A DNA stretch of 64,000 nt from Helopsaltes ochotensis (Eukaryota; Chordata; Aves; Passeriformes; Locustellidae). Location of the stretch: positions 1-64,000 of the forward strand of contig VXBM01000008.1 in the NCBI GenBank assembly GCA_013400155.1, in the 5' to 3' direction. A program made the position numbers and the translations under genes. Below, one piece after another: positions 1-11,553 of this stretch (position 1 is its first letter; each line of letters starts with the position of its first letter). The notes beneath the pieces were generated by a model. That model did no database searches, was not told the origin of the DNA, and was given only the letters and a program-made list of their open reading frames with translations.

Positions 1-95
1 ATGTGGATGTGGATGTGGATGTGGATGTGGATGTGGATGTGGATGTGGATGTGGATGTGGATGTGGATGTGGATGTGGATGTGGATGTGGATGTG
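1..95. repeat. (ATGTGG)n hexanucleotide tandem array
   Basis: Fifteen perfect tandem copies of ATGTGG fill 1-90, followed by a partial unit before the sequence changes to non-repetitive DNA. The array starts at base 1, so its true length is unknown and it continues upstream of the window. One strand carries only A, T and G. One frame would read as alternating Met-Trp and another as Cys-Gly, but nothing suggests that it is translated. It is not the vertebrate telomere repeat TTAGGG. Confidence 0.97.
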
Positions 96-3000
96 TTGAG
101 CTGAACTGGGGCTGGCTGGGGTGTTTCTGAATAGCTGCTCCTGGATTCAGGAAATGGTCCATAGCAGCAGCTATGCTCAGGAAAGAGCTCAGTTTGGAGT
201 GCACTTGACAAGCAGAAGTGTAAGTTGTTACAAGCAATCTATTGTCACCTTTGACTTTTTTGGCTCCTTTCTGTATCTTTCTTGGGGGCACTGCAGAAGC
301 CAAAGTTGTGTTTACAACTGTGTTTATCTCTGTTCCTCCTTGGAAGTCTCCTTTATCTTTTGTGAGTGTGGCACAAAAATTACACAGGTCAGACTGCAGG
401 TACAGGTCTAGTAACCCTAACTCTGAACAGTATAAAGCAGTATAACAAAAAAATTTTGTCTTCAGTCTCTCTTTTTGAAAATAGTACTGGAAAGACACAC
501 ACATTCTGTTTCAAATAAAGGACATGCAGATGCCATGAACCACCCAGAAAAAGATAGTACTTTACTGGGGTTCTCTGCTGGCATCAAAAAAACTACAGTA
601 TTTTTCCAATCAGGGTTTGTTTGCTCAGTGCCTTGCAAAGGGCTGGTAGAGATACTCAGGAACCACAGAAAAGACCATGAAAACTTTTCTGTTCTCACCC
701 CTTCTCCTCCACTTGGAGGTTTGGTTTCCTCACCATGAACCTCATTCAGACTTGGATACCTAGAGCAGTTTTCCCACAGGCATGCCAAAGACAAACACGC
801 AATCTTCTATGGAAGGAGTGTAGAGAAGAAGGTAAAATCTTTTCTGTGGCCTGGAAGGTAGGGGTTGAAAATAATTTCTCGTAATTTCCAGGTCAATATC
901 CTACTTGTTGTCTAACTGTTCCTCCTCTGTTCATTTAATAAAGCTTCAATTACTCTGTTTGAAATGAAATTTCTGTTTGAAATAAGCAGCTAAAAAAAGA
1001 GATGAGAAACCTCCTTCTCTGCCCTGTTTGTCAGGGTGATTCAGTGATCAGATGAGATACGGAAACTGAATTTCCTCAGAGGAAACAGGGAGTAGTCTAG
1101 AGATTTCATCTGATGTGTGACTCCTCTCACTTCAGAACAATTGAGTAAAAGGAAAAAAAAAAGGAGGGGGAAAAAAAGAAAAAAGATAAGGTCATCTTTG
1201 CATACTTTCCATCCTGGCTGGATCTTTTCTCCAGTCAGATGATTCATTACACCTTGACCAGACCTGAAACTGAATATATTTGTTAAAACCTTCTTCACAA
1301 GAGCAAATTTCTCGCTAAGACACCTCCATATGCTTAGTGCTGGAATATAGTAATTATTGGAACATCTCACTCAAGGAAAGCCATTCATTTTCAGAAGAGC
1401 TATCAGAAGGCTGTCCTCATGCTATCCTCAATTATTTTAAGTCTGAAGATTGTGAGACAGGCTAAGAACCCTCTGCTTTCTGACAGAACAGTTCTGTTTA
1501 ATTAAAATAACATAATTTGGAAGAGCAGACATAGATCAAATGGTATAAAAAGAAAGCAGACCACAAAACAAGAGAGTAGGCTCATATTTGTCACCAGATC
1601 TGATTTTTACCTCTTACCCTTCACCAACACATAGTTTACCCATTTGAAGTGTTTTTGCATTTCTGTTATACGTGATGCTATCAGATCACTTCATGAGTGA
1701 TTTTCACATAACAGAGTAAAATAAACAGTTCCCAAAACATATCAGAGAAACCTTCTGTGTATATTATTTTCACGTCAAAATTAATTCTTGTAAAAATAAA
1801 TTGTGAAGGGAATCTTACAGAAATTATTCTGAAATATTATGCTGCTAAAACTAAAACCTTATTTCCTTAAACTATCTGCAAGATTAGTATTTTTTCTAAA
1901 TGGAGAATCTGCAACATTGGCTAAAAACACCTAAGCAATTCCATACCCATTTCTTTGACTTTTTGAAAGTTATTTTCAATCCTCATATTGCAATTTCTTT
2001 AGCATACTATTGAAGGAGTAAATGTCATTCCTGAGTTATTCCCCACAACTCAGAATTTTTAATGGTCTCAGTGGGAGCAGGTTTGCTCTCAAGTAATGTA
2101 TTGCTGTGCCAACACAAAATATATTTGGATGTCAGTCTAGTAAAATGTGAGAAGTGAAGCCAGAAAACTTATATGTGCTACCAAACTTCTTCCAGTCAGA
2201 TCACCAGACCTGTCAAACTGTTAAAGAAATGTCACCCACATTTGTGATACCCCTGCGAGTATCAATAGGATGGAGAACTTATTTCTAAAGAGCTTCAGAT
2301 AATGCTAGGAGGCTTCAAGCTGTCCAGGAGCTATTAGACTAAGTTATCTTTCAGCAGAAGCATCTCATCATATGCAGAGGAACTCCTGAAGCTCTTCAGC
2401 CTACATAATGGCATGTTCACACAGCCCATAAGGAGCTTTGCGTTGATTGTGTGGGCTGGCAGTCAGGAGCTACACACACGGTTCACTTGTTGCCATAGAG
2501 GTGGCATGGCCGCGAGAGGGGCTGGTGAGTTAACAGGCACAGAACACAGCCATAGCATTTTAACCTGCTTGAGGATGTGCAAATCACCACCCACACTCAC
2601 AGAGTGAAGGGAAAAAGATGAAAAATAGCAGTGAGATCCCTAGTTATTTCCCATCTGGTAGGAAATGCCTGGTACCATGGTAGACCTGGTGGCAGCAGAG
2701 GAGGAGGAGGAAACCCTCCATCACTCCAGTGCAACTTGCTGGTTGCTCTTACAGTGTGTTAAATCAGCACGCAGGTTGGACTGCATTTATTCTGGTATAT
2801 CATGACATAAACTACTGAAAAAAGCAATCAAGAGCCATTACAGAATAGAGGGATTTGTCTAATGGAAGATTCTTTGTCTAAAATTGTGGGTATTAATCCT
2901 TGTACTCCCACGATGTGTGTCAGCTATACTAGATATGCTTATTCAAAATCCCAATCCTACTCAGCCAAAGATTTGCTCATCTCCTGTGATTTATTTTATC

Positions 3001-3976
3001 TGCTTTGTCTCAGTATTGAACAAGCTCCTTGTTTAACACTGTTGGAGCAAGTGGAGATAAAGTTTTTCCCCTAATAAGCTGTCATTATCTAATGGGATAT
3101 TGCTTTCATACAGTATGAGATACTGTAACATAGACATTATTTCATTAGGTCACCTTTAAATCTTCCTCCACCTTCTACAAGTGCCTTTGTCAGGTTACAG
3201 TTTACAAACTCTATTTATTGTGAAGTCAGTTCACTGCAATTCATTGAAGTCTTTGAAGGAATGGAGTCACTCTTCTGAAGCTTTGCTATTTTACAAGGTA
3301 TTTGTCTTTATTCATGAAGCCTGTGGATAACCAGGTAATTTTATTTTTAAACTTTCAAACTCTGAAAATGAGTCATTTCAAACACCCTCATCTGTCTCAT
3401 GTAGCACATATTAGCTTCTTAAGGGAATAATCCTGAAAAGAATATCTGCTTATATCACCCAGAATACATTTCCCAAATTTGTTTATGTCACTGTTGGGAG
3501 AATTACATTTTTAATGTGAGATATGTGTCTAGTCTAAACATGGCTTAGAAACAGCACACATTTCCATGGCCGCAAGATACATAAGGTATTTCCTCTTTTC
3601 CATAAAAAACATGTTTGAGAAAAGAATGCCATGAAATACCAAATGCAAACTTCTCAGATCCAAAAATTCAATGGCTACACTATTTTTTTGAAAGAGTAAG
3701 TTATATTAGCTGGTAATGAGAAGTTACCCTTGAGCTGACAGCTGCTAGTCAGTAGAAAACTAATATTATTTTCCCCTTCTTATCTTTTTAAGAAAAGAAA
3801 CAAGGCTTTGTCTTCTGGACCCTTAAAAATAGCAGTTACTATATGAGTGAGTTTCACAATAATACTGTTGTTAGAACTCCCAAAAGGGACTTCTAGCACT
3901 GAAAGGGAAAGAAACGTTCTTTCCATCTACCTTTCTTCATGGCCAGGAAGTGTAATCAGGTACAGCATTTCCAAAG
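96..3976. other. Unique AT-rich non-coding DNA, no gene seen
   Basis: No recognisable gene, RNA or mobile element. Open frames here are at most 110 codons, show no domain or motif I recognise and lie in ordinary AT-rich sequence. A short purine-rich run at about 1147-1190 (mostly A with short G runs) is the only local irregularity. Ancient diverged repeats could be present but cannot be seen by eye. Confidence 0.6.
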
Positions 3977-4250
3977 TGGGTTGGTTTTGGTTTGTTTGTG
4001 GTTTGGGTGGGGGTTTGGGGGGTTTTTTGGGGAGGGTTTTTTGGGTTTTTATTTTTGTTTTTGTTTTTTTTGTTGTTTTGTGGGGTTTTTTGGTGGGTTT
4101 TTTTGGTGGGGTTTTTTTGCTTGTTTTTTGGTTTTTTGGGGGTTTTGTGGATTTTTTTTCTATTGGTTTGGTTTTTGTTTCGGTTTTTGTTTGTTTTTGT
4201 TGTTGTTTTGTTGTTTGTTTGTTTGTTTGTGTTTTCCCTTTATGGGTTTT
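3977..4250 (+). repeat. G/T-only low-complexity tract with G-quadruplex motif
   Basis: About 270 bases on the + strand consist almost only of G and T, with only a handful of A and C bases. T runs of 3-9 alternate with G runs of 1-6. Six G runs of at least three fall within 4005-4045 with loops of 1-6 bases, which meets the usual G3+N1-7 quadruplex pattern. The three long overlapping frames here (90-146 codons of Phe, Gly, Val, Trp and Leu) are products of the base composition, not genes. Confidence 0.9.
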
Positions 4251-4630
4251 GTTCTGTCCTTTGAGGACTGTATACCTCTTCAGGTGAAAATTAAACAAAA
4301 TTCACTTTCTTTGAGTAATGGTGAAGGATAGGAAATGTCCATTTGTGTTGAGTAGGATTCAGAAACTTGAATGGGAGCTGGGCAGAGCCCATCAGTTTAA
4401 AACTCCAGGTGCATAAAGGGGTGGAAGTAACGGTTCTGCTGCTACAGTATAGTCTGGAGACTATTGTTTGATACACAGCCAGATGATACTGGAATGTTAC
4501 AGCTAAATTTGCTTCCTCCCCAGTAGCCAGGCTACCGGCAGGCTGCCATTTCCAGCTCTATTTAATGTTGTCCTATGACAATATAGGTCATCCATGTCCT
4601 GGATTGCAAATGCAAGATTCTATTCCTGTC
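4251..4630. other. Short unique spacer between G/T tract and LTR
   Basis: Non-repetitive sequence with no gene or motif recognised. It ends with TGTC at 4627-4630, the left copy of a possible 4-bp target duplication of the LTR that follows. Confidence 0.55.
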
Positions 4631-5296
4631 TGTTGAAACCAGTTGAAGAGGTGTTTTTCTTTGTCCCATAACTCCGAGGGGGGAGGGTGCGGGTGTCTTT
4701 CTGTTAATGGGCCAGCTGTTAAAACCACGTGGGGCAGTGTTTCTTTACATCTTCCACTACCCATCCTTCCTCTGGGGGATATCTGCTGTTAATGGGCCAT
4801 TAAGGCTCACCATGTGACTGATAAAATTATATCATCCCATTGTGAGATGCTCCACCCAGTGGGAGGAGCCAAGCATTTCTACCAATATAAAATCTGAGAG
4901 TCAGAACACCAGGACAGCCTGTTTTCCACTGGATTCCCAGAGGAAGACCAGACCCATTTCACCATCACTGGACCCTTGTACAGGATCATCTCTACTCCAA
5001 CAGAGCTACATCTGTCACTCCAGGATGACTTGACTGGACTGCTTCCAACACTGTGACCAACAGGGTGTCAGGTCGCATTCTGACTGCGTTAGTGTTTTGG
5101 TTTTTTTTTGTTGTTCATTTGCTTTTTTGTATTACTACATTATAATATTCCTAGTAAAGAACAGTTATTCCTATTCCCATATCTTTACCTGCAAGCCCAT
5201 TAATTTGAAAATTATAATAATTCAGAGGTAAGGGGTTTGCATTCTCCATTCCAAGGGAAACTCTGGCAGACACCTCTCTTTCCAAACTAAGACACA
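4631..5296 (+). mobile_element. Solo LTR of an avian endogenous retrovirus (family A, + strand)
   Basis: A 666-bp block that begins TGTTGAAACC and ends AGACACA, the TG...CA termini expected of a retroviral LTR. A TATAAAA box lies at 4886-4892. The sequence is shared with the oppositely oriented element at 13931-14424: 4831-4883 matches the reverse complement there with about five differences in 53 bases, and the segment around the words AACAGGGTGTCAGGT is shared further on. TGTC flanks both ends (4627-4630 and 5297-5300), a possible 4-bp target duplication. No tRNA primer site follows and no polypurine tract precedes, so it looks solo. There is no canonical AATAAA; AGTAAA occurs at about 5154. 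The 3' segment resembles a common passerine LTR family from memory; the retroviral class is left open. Confidence 0.8.
4886..4892 (+). promoter_or_regulatory. TATA box of LTR family A
   Basis: TATAAAA lies about 255 bases into the LTR, downstream of the conserved block at 4831-4883. The family member at 13931-14424 has ATATAATG at the matching position on the other strand (about 14223-14230). This is the expected place for the U3 core promoter. Whether it is still active is unknown. Confidence 0.55.
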
Positions 5297-8200
5297 TGTC
5301 TACACCAAAACTATGCCAGGAGCACTGTCTAATAGCAGTTCCTCCTTGCTGGTATTTTACTAAAGCAGGTTTATAGATGTAGTGCTACAGACCCAAGCTA
5401 TAGGACTGGCCCTAAGCTCTTCTCATGGTAATTCAAGCCCTACTGTCTGAAAGCAGCATAGCATCTTAATGGGATTTCTACTAGGTGATAGGAAAATGTC
5501 AAGTAACAAGACTTCTTGTCAGACCTCTTTGTTTTCTATTCTAATTTCTTTTTTTACAAATGAGTCTTATCTCTTGACAAAATATCACCTATCCTGTCCA
5601 ATATGCATAAGAACGTCACAATAGAAGTAAGATGGGGTATGTCTGGAAAAGTTATTTTTCTGCTACAGAAACAGTAGGATTTTGATAGACATGACTTATT
5701 CAGAAACTATTTCTTTCCATTTTTTCTATTTCCTATCTCAGTCTACGATTCCAGTTGCTAGCAAAAGAGGCATCACAGATATTTCACAAAAGAAAGATTG
5801 ACTTTCAATTTCTATTTCTTTTGTGGCCTACAAACAATATGTTTCTTTTTAAAAAAAGTTTATGTTTACTTGAGATCCTTGAATTGCATAAAGTGCTTTC
5901 TTACAAAGGAAACCACAATACTTTTGATCATGAAAGATAGTTTTTTGTGTGAATATTGATATAAACTCGAAAGTTGCATTTTGAGAGGCCCAAGTTACAA
6001 CCATTGTCGGACATTTGCTGTAAGCAATTTGGCCAAGTGAAGAAAATGTTTTTACAGCCTTACTGAAGAGGTGATGCCATGTGGCACTCAGGGAGCACTT
6101 CTAGAAGAATAATAGATGTGAGAATTAGCTGTTTTGAAAAATGTTGCAGATTATGAACTGGCAAAAGGCACTGGACAAACAGTTTCCTTAGTACAATACA
6201 ATCAACATCAAAATTTGAGTTCTCTTAATCCATAGGAAAAAATTACAGTCAAAACATTTTGTTCAATGTTTTTGATACTGCATTTAAAAATTGTGTTTAA
6301 TTAAATGTAATTAGATACAACCATGAAAAATTCAACAGATATTTTGATTAATCTCTCATGTAAAACTAATTTTCAAAGTGATCGTTATTTTTCAAGAAGG
6401 AGGGGATTGTACTTCTGTTTTGCCATTGATAAAAATGAAAATAAAATTTTACAATATCAGGACTGATAATGAACCTAAGTCTATCACCCATAGTCATCCC
6501 ATTTCCCATAATAATGAAGGAGAGTAACACCTGGTACTTAATCAAGACCTACCTTGTTTTTTTCATGCAAATCTGCATTGAAATTTACTCAGATCTGTGG
6601 CAAAAATAATTAAAAATCACATCCTGGGATATATTCCTAGTATCACCTACTTTAAAGTAAGTGTATAGAAACATATAATTTTTATTTATGTATATTTTTA
6701 ACATATCCATGTATTTATTTAAATCACGCAGTCTTAATTAGAGTTCCTTAAAAATGACAGAATTAGAATCTTTTGACCATGAATGCGAGATGCAAAATAA
6801 AGCAAGAGGGTAAATAAATTAGTATCTAGATAAACTTTTTGATTAAATGAATCTTGCTAAAAGCACCAGATGCAAAAAAGACAAAAGACTAATTGTCAGC
6901 ATCAGTGATGCTAATTGAGTGATTGACTTGCAGATTACAACGAACCACTGCTGTTAGACTTCTGTGAGAATTGTTTGCTCTTGAACTATTCCCACATATT
7001 GAAAATGCTGTTTGGTGGCATATTTTATATGCAATTATTTTGTCTATTTATATAGAACACATTTGCCCCAAGAAAATGTCTCTTATTGTAAATTGGGATT
7101 TTTGTAGTATGCAAGTAATTTTTCTATAAACAATATTGACTAGACTAATATTGGTGGGTTTTATCTTTAAAACTCTACACAGTGTTTAATTTGTCTACTT
7201 TTGTCATCGTTTTTGATCCATGAACTTCTTCTAATTGCCATTGAATGTCATTTGCAATCTCATAGAAATTTATAAATAGTAAGTGAAAAATCAGAAGCTC
7301 TTCACCTAGTGGAAGTTGAGAAATGTTCAAGACATAGCAGAGGTTCACCAAATGACATATAACTGAATACTCATAACAGAAGAATCCTCTAATTAGACCT
7401 AGCAGAGCTGTGGGAATATAATCAACAACCTCCCATTGTTAACAATACTTAATTTGAAAGGCCTTCCAAATATATGACTTTTTCATGTCATGCATTTAAT
7501 TTATGTAATTGGAACAGCAAAAAATATGAATAATTATCAAGAGACGTACTGGATGTGGCTGTCATGTTCTTAACAGTACTAAAAAAAAAAGAAATTAAAA
7601 GCCATGAATATTTTCAATAATTGGAAAACAGCATGTCTTTGCTTGCAGATTTTGCCTTGTCTTCTGTGTTGGTGCTGTGCAAATACCTAGGAGTACTCCT
7701 GAAGAGAAAGAGAGGGGAAGATAGTTGCCTTACTGCCTCTGTATTTCTGAAATTCATTTTGTCACATCTTTGTATATAAGGATTTTTGTGCTCCATAAAG
7801 CTCATACTGGCAGGTGTCTCCTGTGTAACAACTAGATGGATGACCAAGAGGAGACTGAAGTCTCCATGACCCAGTCAAAACGGTAGCAAACTCTGACTTG
7901 ACATTTTGTCCTTCTGCTTTTTTACACCTGAACTACATTCACAAGAGTTTCTAGTTCTCCAACCTAAATTACCCTGTTACCAGGGCTCACAGCTTAATTC
8001 CACCTTATGCACACCTGGGGGGAGAAAAATGTTTGAACCAAACATTTTTGAGGAGCAGTCAATCATAATAAAGAGGCAAGGAGTAATGGCAGAAACCTGA
8101 AGCAACCTATAATCCCAAAATTGTTTGTCTCCTCTTTGTAAACATCCTTTCAAGTGATGAGCTAGATTTGATGGACTTAGCTCAAGGTTTCACTTTGCAC

Positions 8201-9806
8201 CTCTGCAACCCTCTCTTGGGTAGCTTTGCTCAGGCTCAAAGGATCCTGAAGGAGCCAGCTAAGTAGCTGTGTGCAGAGACTCAGTGAGCAAGACATGCAC
8301 AAATTTAGAGTGCATTTTCTCAGTGGAGAAAGCCACAGTTACTTGTTTTATAAGGACAAAAGTGCCAGTGAATTTTCTTATTCAGGCTAATCACAGAACT
8401 TTGCGTCAGTCATGGAAGACTGCTTGAGATGGATCCAAAATAACACCTTCCCACCTACTCAGCATTTAAGTTTACTGTGTGCTGTGCATAGGAGTACAGA
8501 ATAAACACATATTAAGTTAGCATTTAAATGACTCTGGGAACTCTAACAGAGAGAAAGCAAAAGAATTGATTACTGTCTTTTCACGTGGTGTCACGTATGT
8601 GCCAAACAGAAACACTCTGGTGTCACAAAAATGTTCTTTTCTTTTTAAGTAACTGAATATGCTGAGGTAATTTCCTCAAAAGTAATTTTTAGGAGGAGGT
8701 GTTAATTGTTATGGCAACATATGGAAGCTTCAATATTATGCAAAAATGTTGATTTAATAGCCACACTATTCATCACTCACAAAAGAATCTGATGAGTTTA
8801 CTGACATGCATAGAAAGATTTCCATTTTCTTCCAAGAGCTAAGCACCATTATTGCTAAGCTAATGACCGCTTTGAGGAAATGGCTACCAATGACAACTGG
8901 AAAATTTCGGAAGCTGACGTCTGTTCTTGACAGAAATCAATTACTTGTAAGGCAATTATGGTAAATAAAAAATACTGAATTCAGAAAATGGAGGTATTGT
9001 TAGCGTGATGTGGCCCACACAACTGGAACATTCAATTCAAAGAAGTAGAACAACAATAGAAATTACCCTTCTGTGAAGCCATTGTTACTATGTGTACAGT
9101 TTCTACAATGCTAATCAATTGCTAAGGAACTAAGTGGAAAATACTGTGCTTTTTACAAAGGGATACCTTCATCAGTATTCCAGCAAGGACTTTCTGGAAA
9201 TAACTAGGTGGGTTTGAATCAAAGGCTAACTCTGAATATCACAAAATTTTGGCTGAAGATATTGTGAATTTTCTCTCTTCTCCTCTGGGAACAATCATGT
9301 CTGTCTTTGCATTTTGGAGCTGTCTTCTCTATCTTTAAGTTAATTTAATGAGCTTCTGCAAACTGAAGATAAAATGGGTTGCAGAGCTGTCTCATCAAGA
9401 AGTAACCTTTGGTCAACTTACCTCATTAAGACCCTATGAAACTCATTATTGCTGTTCTCAGACTCTAGATATTAAGGGAGCAGAGGAATTGTTTCAACAT
9501 TAACTTTTAGATTAAAAAATAATGCTGTAAATCAATGAAATGAATCCACATGAACAGAAATATAACATCTTTCATCATCTGGAGCCTGAAGTGAGGTTTC
9601 TAGATTCCTTGAGGTATCACACAGATAAAATCTACCTAAGAATCGTTGTCAATATATTTTTACAAAGCATAGCAAGACTCCTTTCTGGTTTGTATGTGAA
9701 CTTTTCAGGACATTTTTTGATGTTAGCTTGATCCTTCTCTTCAGAGCATTTTTATTCCAGATTGTCCAGGATATGACCACAGAGAAATAACAGCCAGAGA
9801 AACATA
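5297..9806. other. Unique AT-rich non-coding DNA, no gene seen
   Basis: About 4.5 kb without a recognisable gene, RNA gene or young repeat. Open frames are at most 77 codons. The part from about 6200 to 7500 is especially AT-rich. I see no exon with plausible splice sites and coding potential. Conserved non-coding elements could be present, but that needs an alignment. Confidence 0.6.
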
Positions 9807-9857
9807 GAATAATTTAGATCTAGAAGTAGCAGAGCTACTTCTAGATCTAAATTATTC
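9807..9857. repeat. Perfect 24-bp-arm inverted repeat (51 bp)
   Basis: Left arm 9807-9830 and right arm 9834-9857 are exact reverse complements, with a 3-base spacer AGA at 9831-9833. Each arm also contains AGATCT and TCTAGA, both small palindromes. The flank ACATAGAATAATTTAG resembles the reverse complement of a CR1 3' tail, which suggests one arm may derive from a CR1 end. The pairing breaks immediately outside the arms. It could be a hairpin-forming site, a fold-back insertion, a relic of two head-to-head repeat ends, or an assembly or cloning artefact. Confidence 0.95.
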
Positions 9858-11205
9858 CAAGCAGTTAAACTGCATTACACAATGTGTGCCGTGCATGAAG
9901 AACTGGACCTAGTAAAAATGAGTCTTAAAAAACATTAGACCAGACAGTCAACTGTTAGATGGCTAAAGTTAAGGTAGAATTTATCATAACTTGGATATCA
10001 ACTCCAAAATTACAATCCTATCTCAGATACAACAATTGAAAACAACAATCCTCACTGTCCTTCCTACTTGGAACCTCTCCTTGCACCCAGAAGCTCCCTG
10101 AGCATTTTGAGGGTATAACAGCTCCCGCCGAACAAATGAGGCACTCAGTTTCCATCCAGTTTTACATGTCACCTAAAACTGATTCCCATGGAAGGTCCAG
10201 TTCAGTGCACAAGAGTAAGTGCCAGGTACATCATGTTACAGGGTCTGTCTTTCTGAAACACTGCCAGTTCCACCAATAATCACAACAAAATGTCACAGTT
10301 TCCAAGTCCACTTGTTATTATGCAAGAGTGTTTTTTATGAGAAATGAAGGTCAGGTTTTGTCAACTGAAGGCTGAGAAGCACTTGTCAGTGACAGAATAT
10401 GCTCCGTATTTTTTTGTGTTCTCAGTATAATAAAGAAATAGGAAAAGTGAATGCAGGAAGCATGCGGTGGCTGCTAGATGTATTCATAGAAGAAAGAATA
10501 GATGCAGATGCAGTCTCTTTCTACAAGCACCTATCTGGCAGTGCTACATCAGTGAATCATGAGTAGGTCTCAAAATTTGAAACCCCAATATGGAGAATGC
10601 TTTGACTTTATCACAGTGTTTCAGAACATGGCCTACATTTTCTTTCACAAGCTAATGAACATGCTGTATCACTGCAATTTCCTTTCCTCTGTCCACAGTG
10701 TAGCTGCATCCAACTCCTGCTTCAAAGGGATCTTGCCATCAGCCAATTCTCTGATCCTTGTGAGGGATGAAAGAATGATCTTTGCATTGTTTGGGTTTAA
10801 TTTTGGAGCAGAGGGGATCCTGCTGAACATGTCTTGTCACTAAATCAGAGAGGTAACATGAGAATTGTCCGGGGAGGATTTGCTCTGGACATTGTCAAAG
10901 CCTGGGATTAGCCTTGCAGGCTTTTGGGACTCTGCTTAATTTGAATTCTGACTGTGCTTCCTGTTCAGGCAAAGCATTGGAACAAAGGCAGCATATCTGT
11001 AGGAGCTGAAGGCTTTGACTCTTTTGATCTTAGGTTACACCACTGGGTTCACTTGGTTTTCCCTCACAACAAAAACCAGCCAAGTCCTGCTCAGTCATAA
11101 CACTTGGTCAGGATGAAAATTGTGAAACATGAAAGATCCGCACTAGACCTGTCCTGAGTTTCCATTTCTCTCTATTCTACACTTTTTGATAGCTTTGGCA
11201 GCCTT
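9858..11205. other. Unique non-coding DNA, no gene seen
   Basis: No recognised gene or repeat. The longest open frame (10559-10843, 94 codons from an ATG) has no motif I know and no supporting context. The last six bases before the following LTR's target duplication are ordinary sequence. Confidence 0.55.
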
Positions 11206-11553
11206 GTCTTCTGTGGTAGATAGGGCTACGGTCGGAAGACTCTCGGGCTGTCACAGGCAGAAAGGACCCTTCCCCCCTCATGTTCAATGTTACCCTGTAC
11301 CCCAGTTGCACCACCCCTTCTACCCAGTTATGCCCACCTGTTATTGATTATGATCAATATCACCCCATAAAAGAGGGCGTGGCACACCTGACCCAAGTTT
11401 TATAACCCCATTCCCCATTTCAATAAAAGTCACTGCCGTCCACCACATTAATGTCTGCGTGTTAGTGACCCGAGTGGCTCGAGTAGGGTCAGGCTGCCGT
11501 GCCAGCTCTCAGAACCAGGTCATCGCCTTCCACGACGGAAGGCAACAGTCTTC
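11206..11553 (+). mobile_element. Solo LTR, ERVK-like, with exact 6-bp target duplication
   Basis: The LTR spans 11212-11547 (336 bp), starts TGTGGTAG and ends GGCAACA. It is flanked by identical GTCTTC hexamers at 11206-11211 and 11548-11553. A 6-bp duplication is typical of class II (betaretrovirus-like, ERVK) elements. CATAAAAG at about 11366-11373 is a TATA-like box and AATAAA at 11422-11427 is the poly(A) signal, giving + orientation. The segment after AATAAA (GTCTGCGTGTTAGTGACCCG at about 11453) resembles a common bird ERVK LTR from memory. No gag, pol or env sequence adjoins it, so it arose by LTR-LTR recombination. The intact duplication argues against great age. Confidence 0.9.
11422..11427 (+). 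promoter_or_regulatory. Poly(A) signal AATAAA in ERVK-like LTR
   Basis: Canonical AATAAA about 50 bases downstream of the TATA-like CATAAAAG, the spacing expected in a short avian class II LTR with a small R region. It fixes the orientation of the element as +. Confidence 0.7.

Noticed and set aside
3847..4287. 146-codon hydrophobic frame that looks like a membrane protein
   Set aside because: Its Phe/Gly/Trp/Val content follows from the G/T-only tract; the other frames and the reverse strand are open too.
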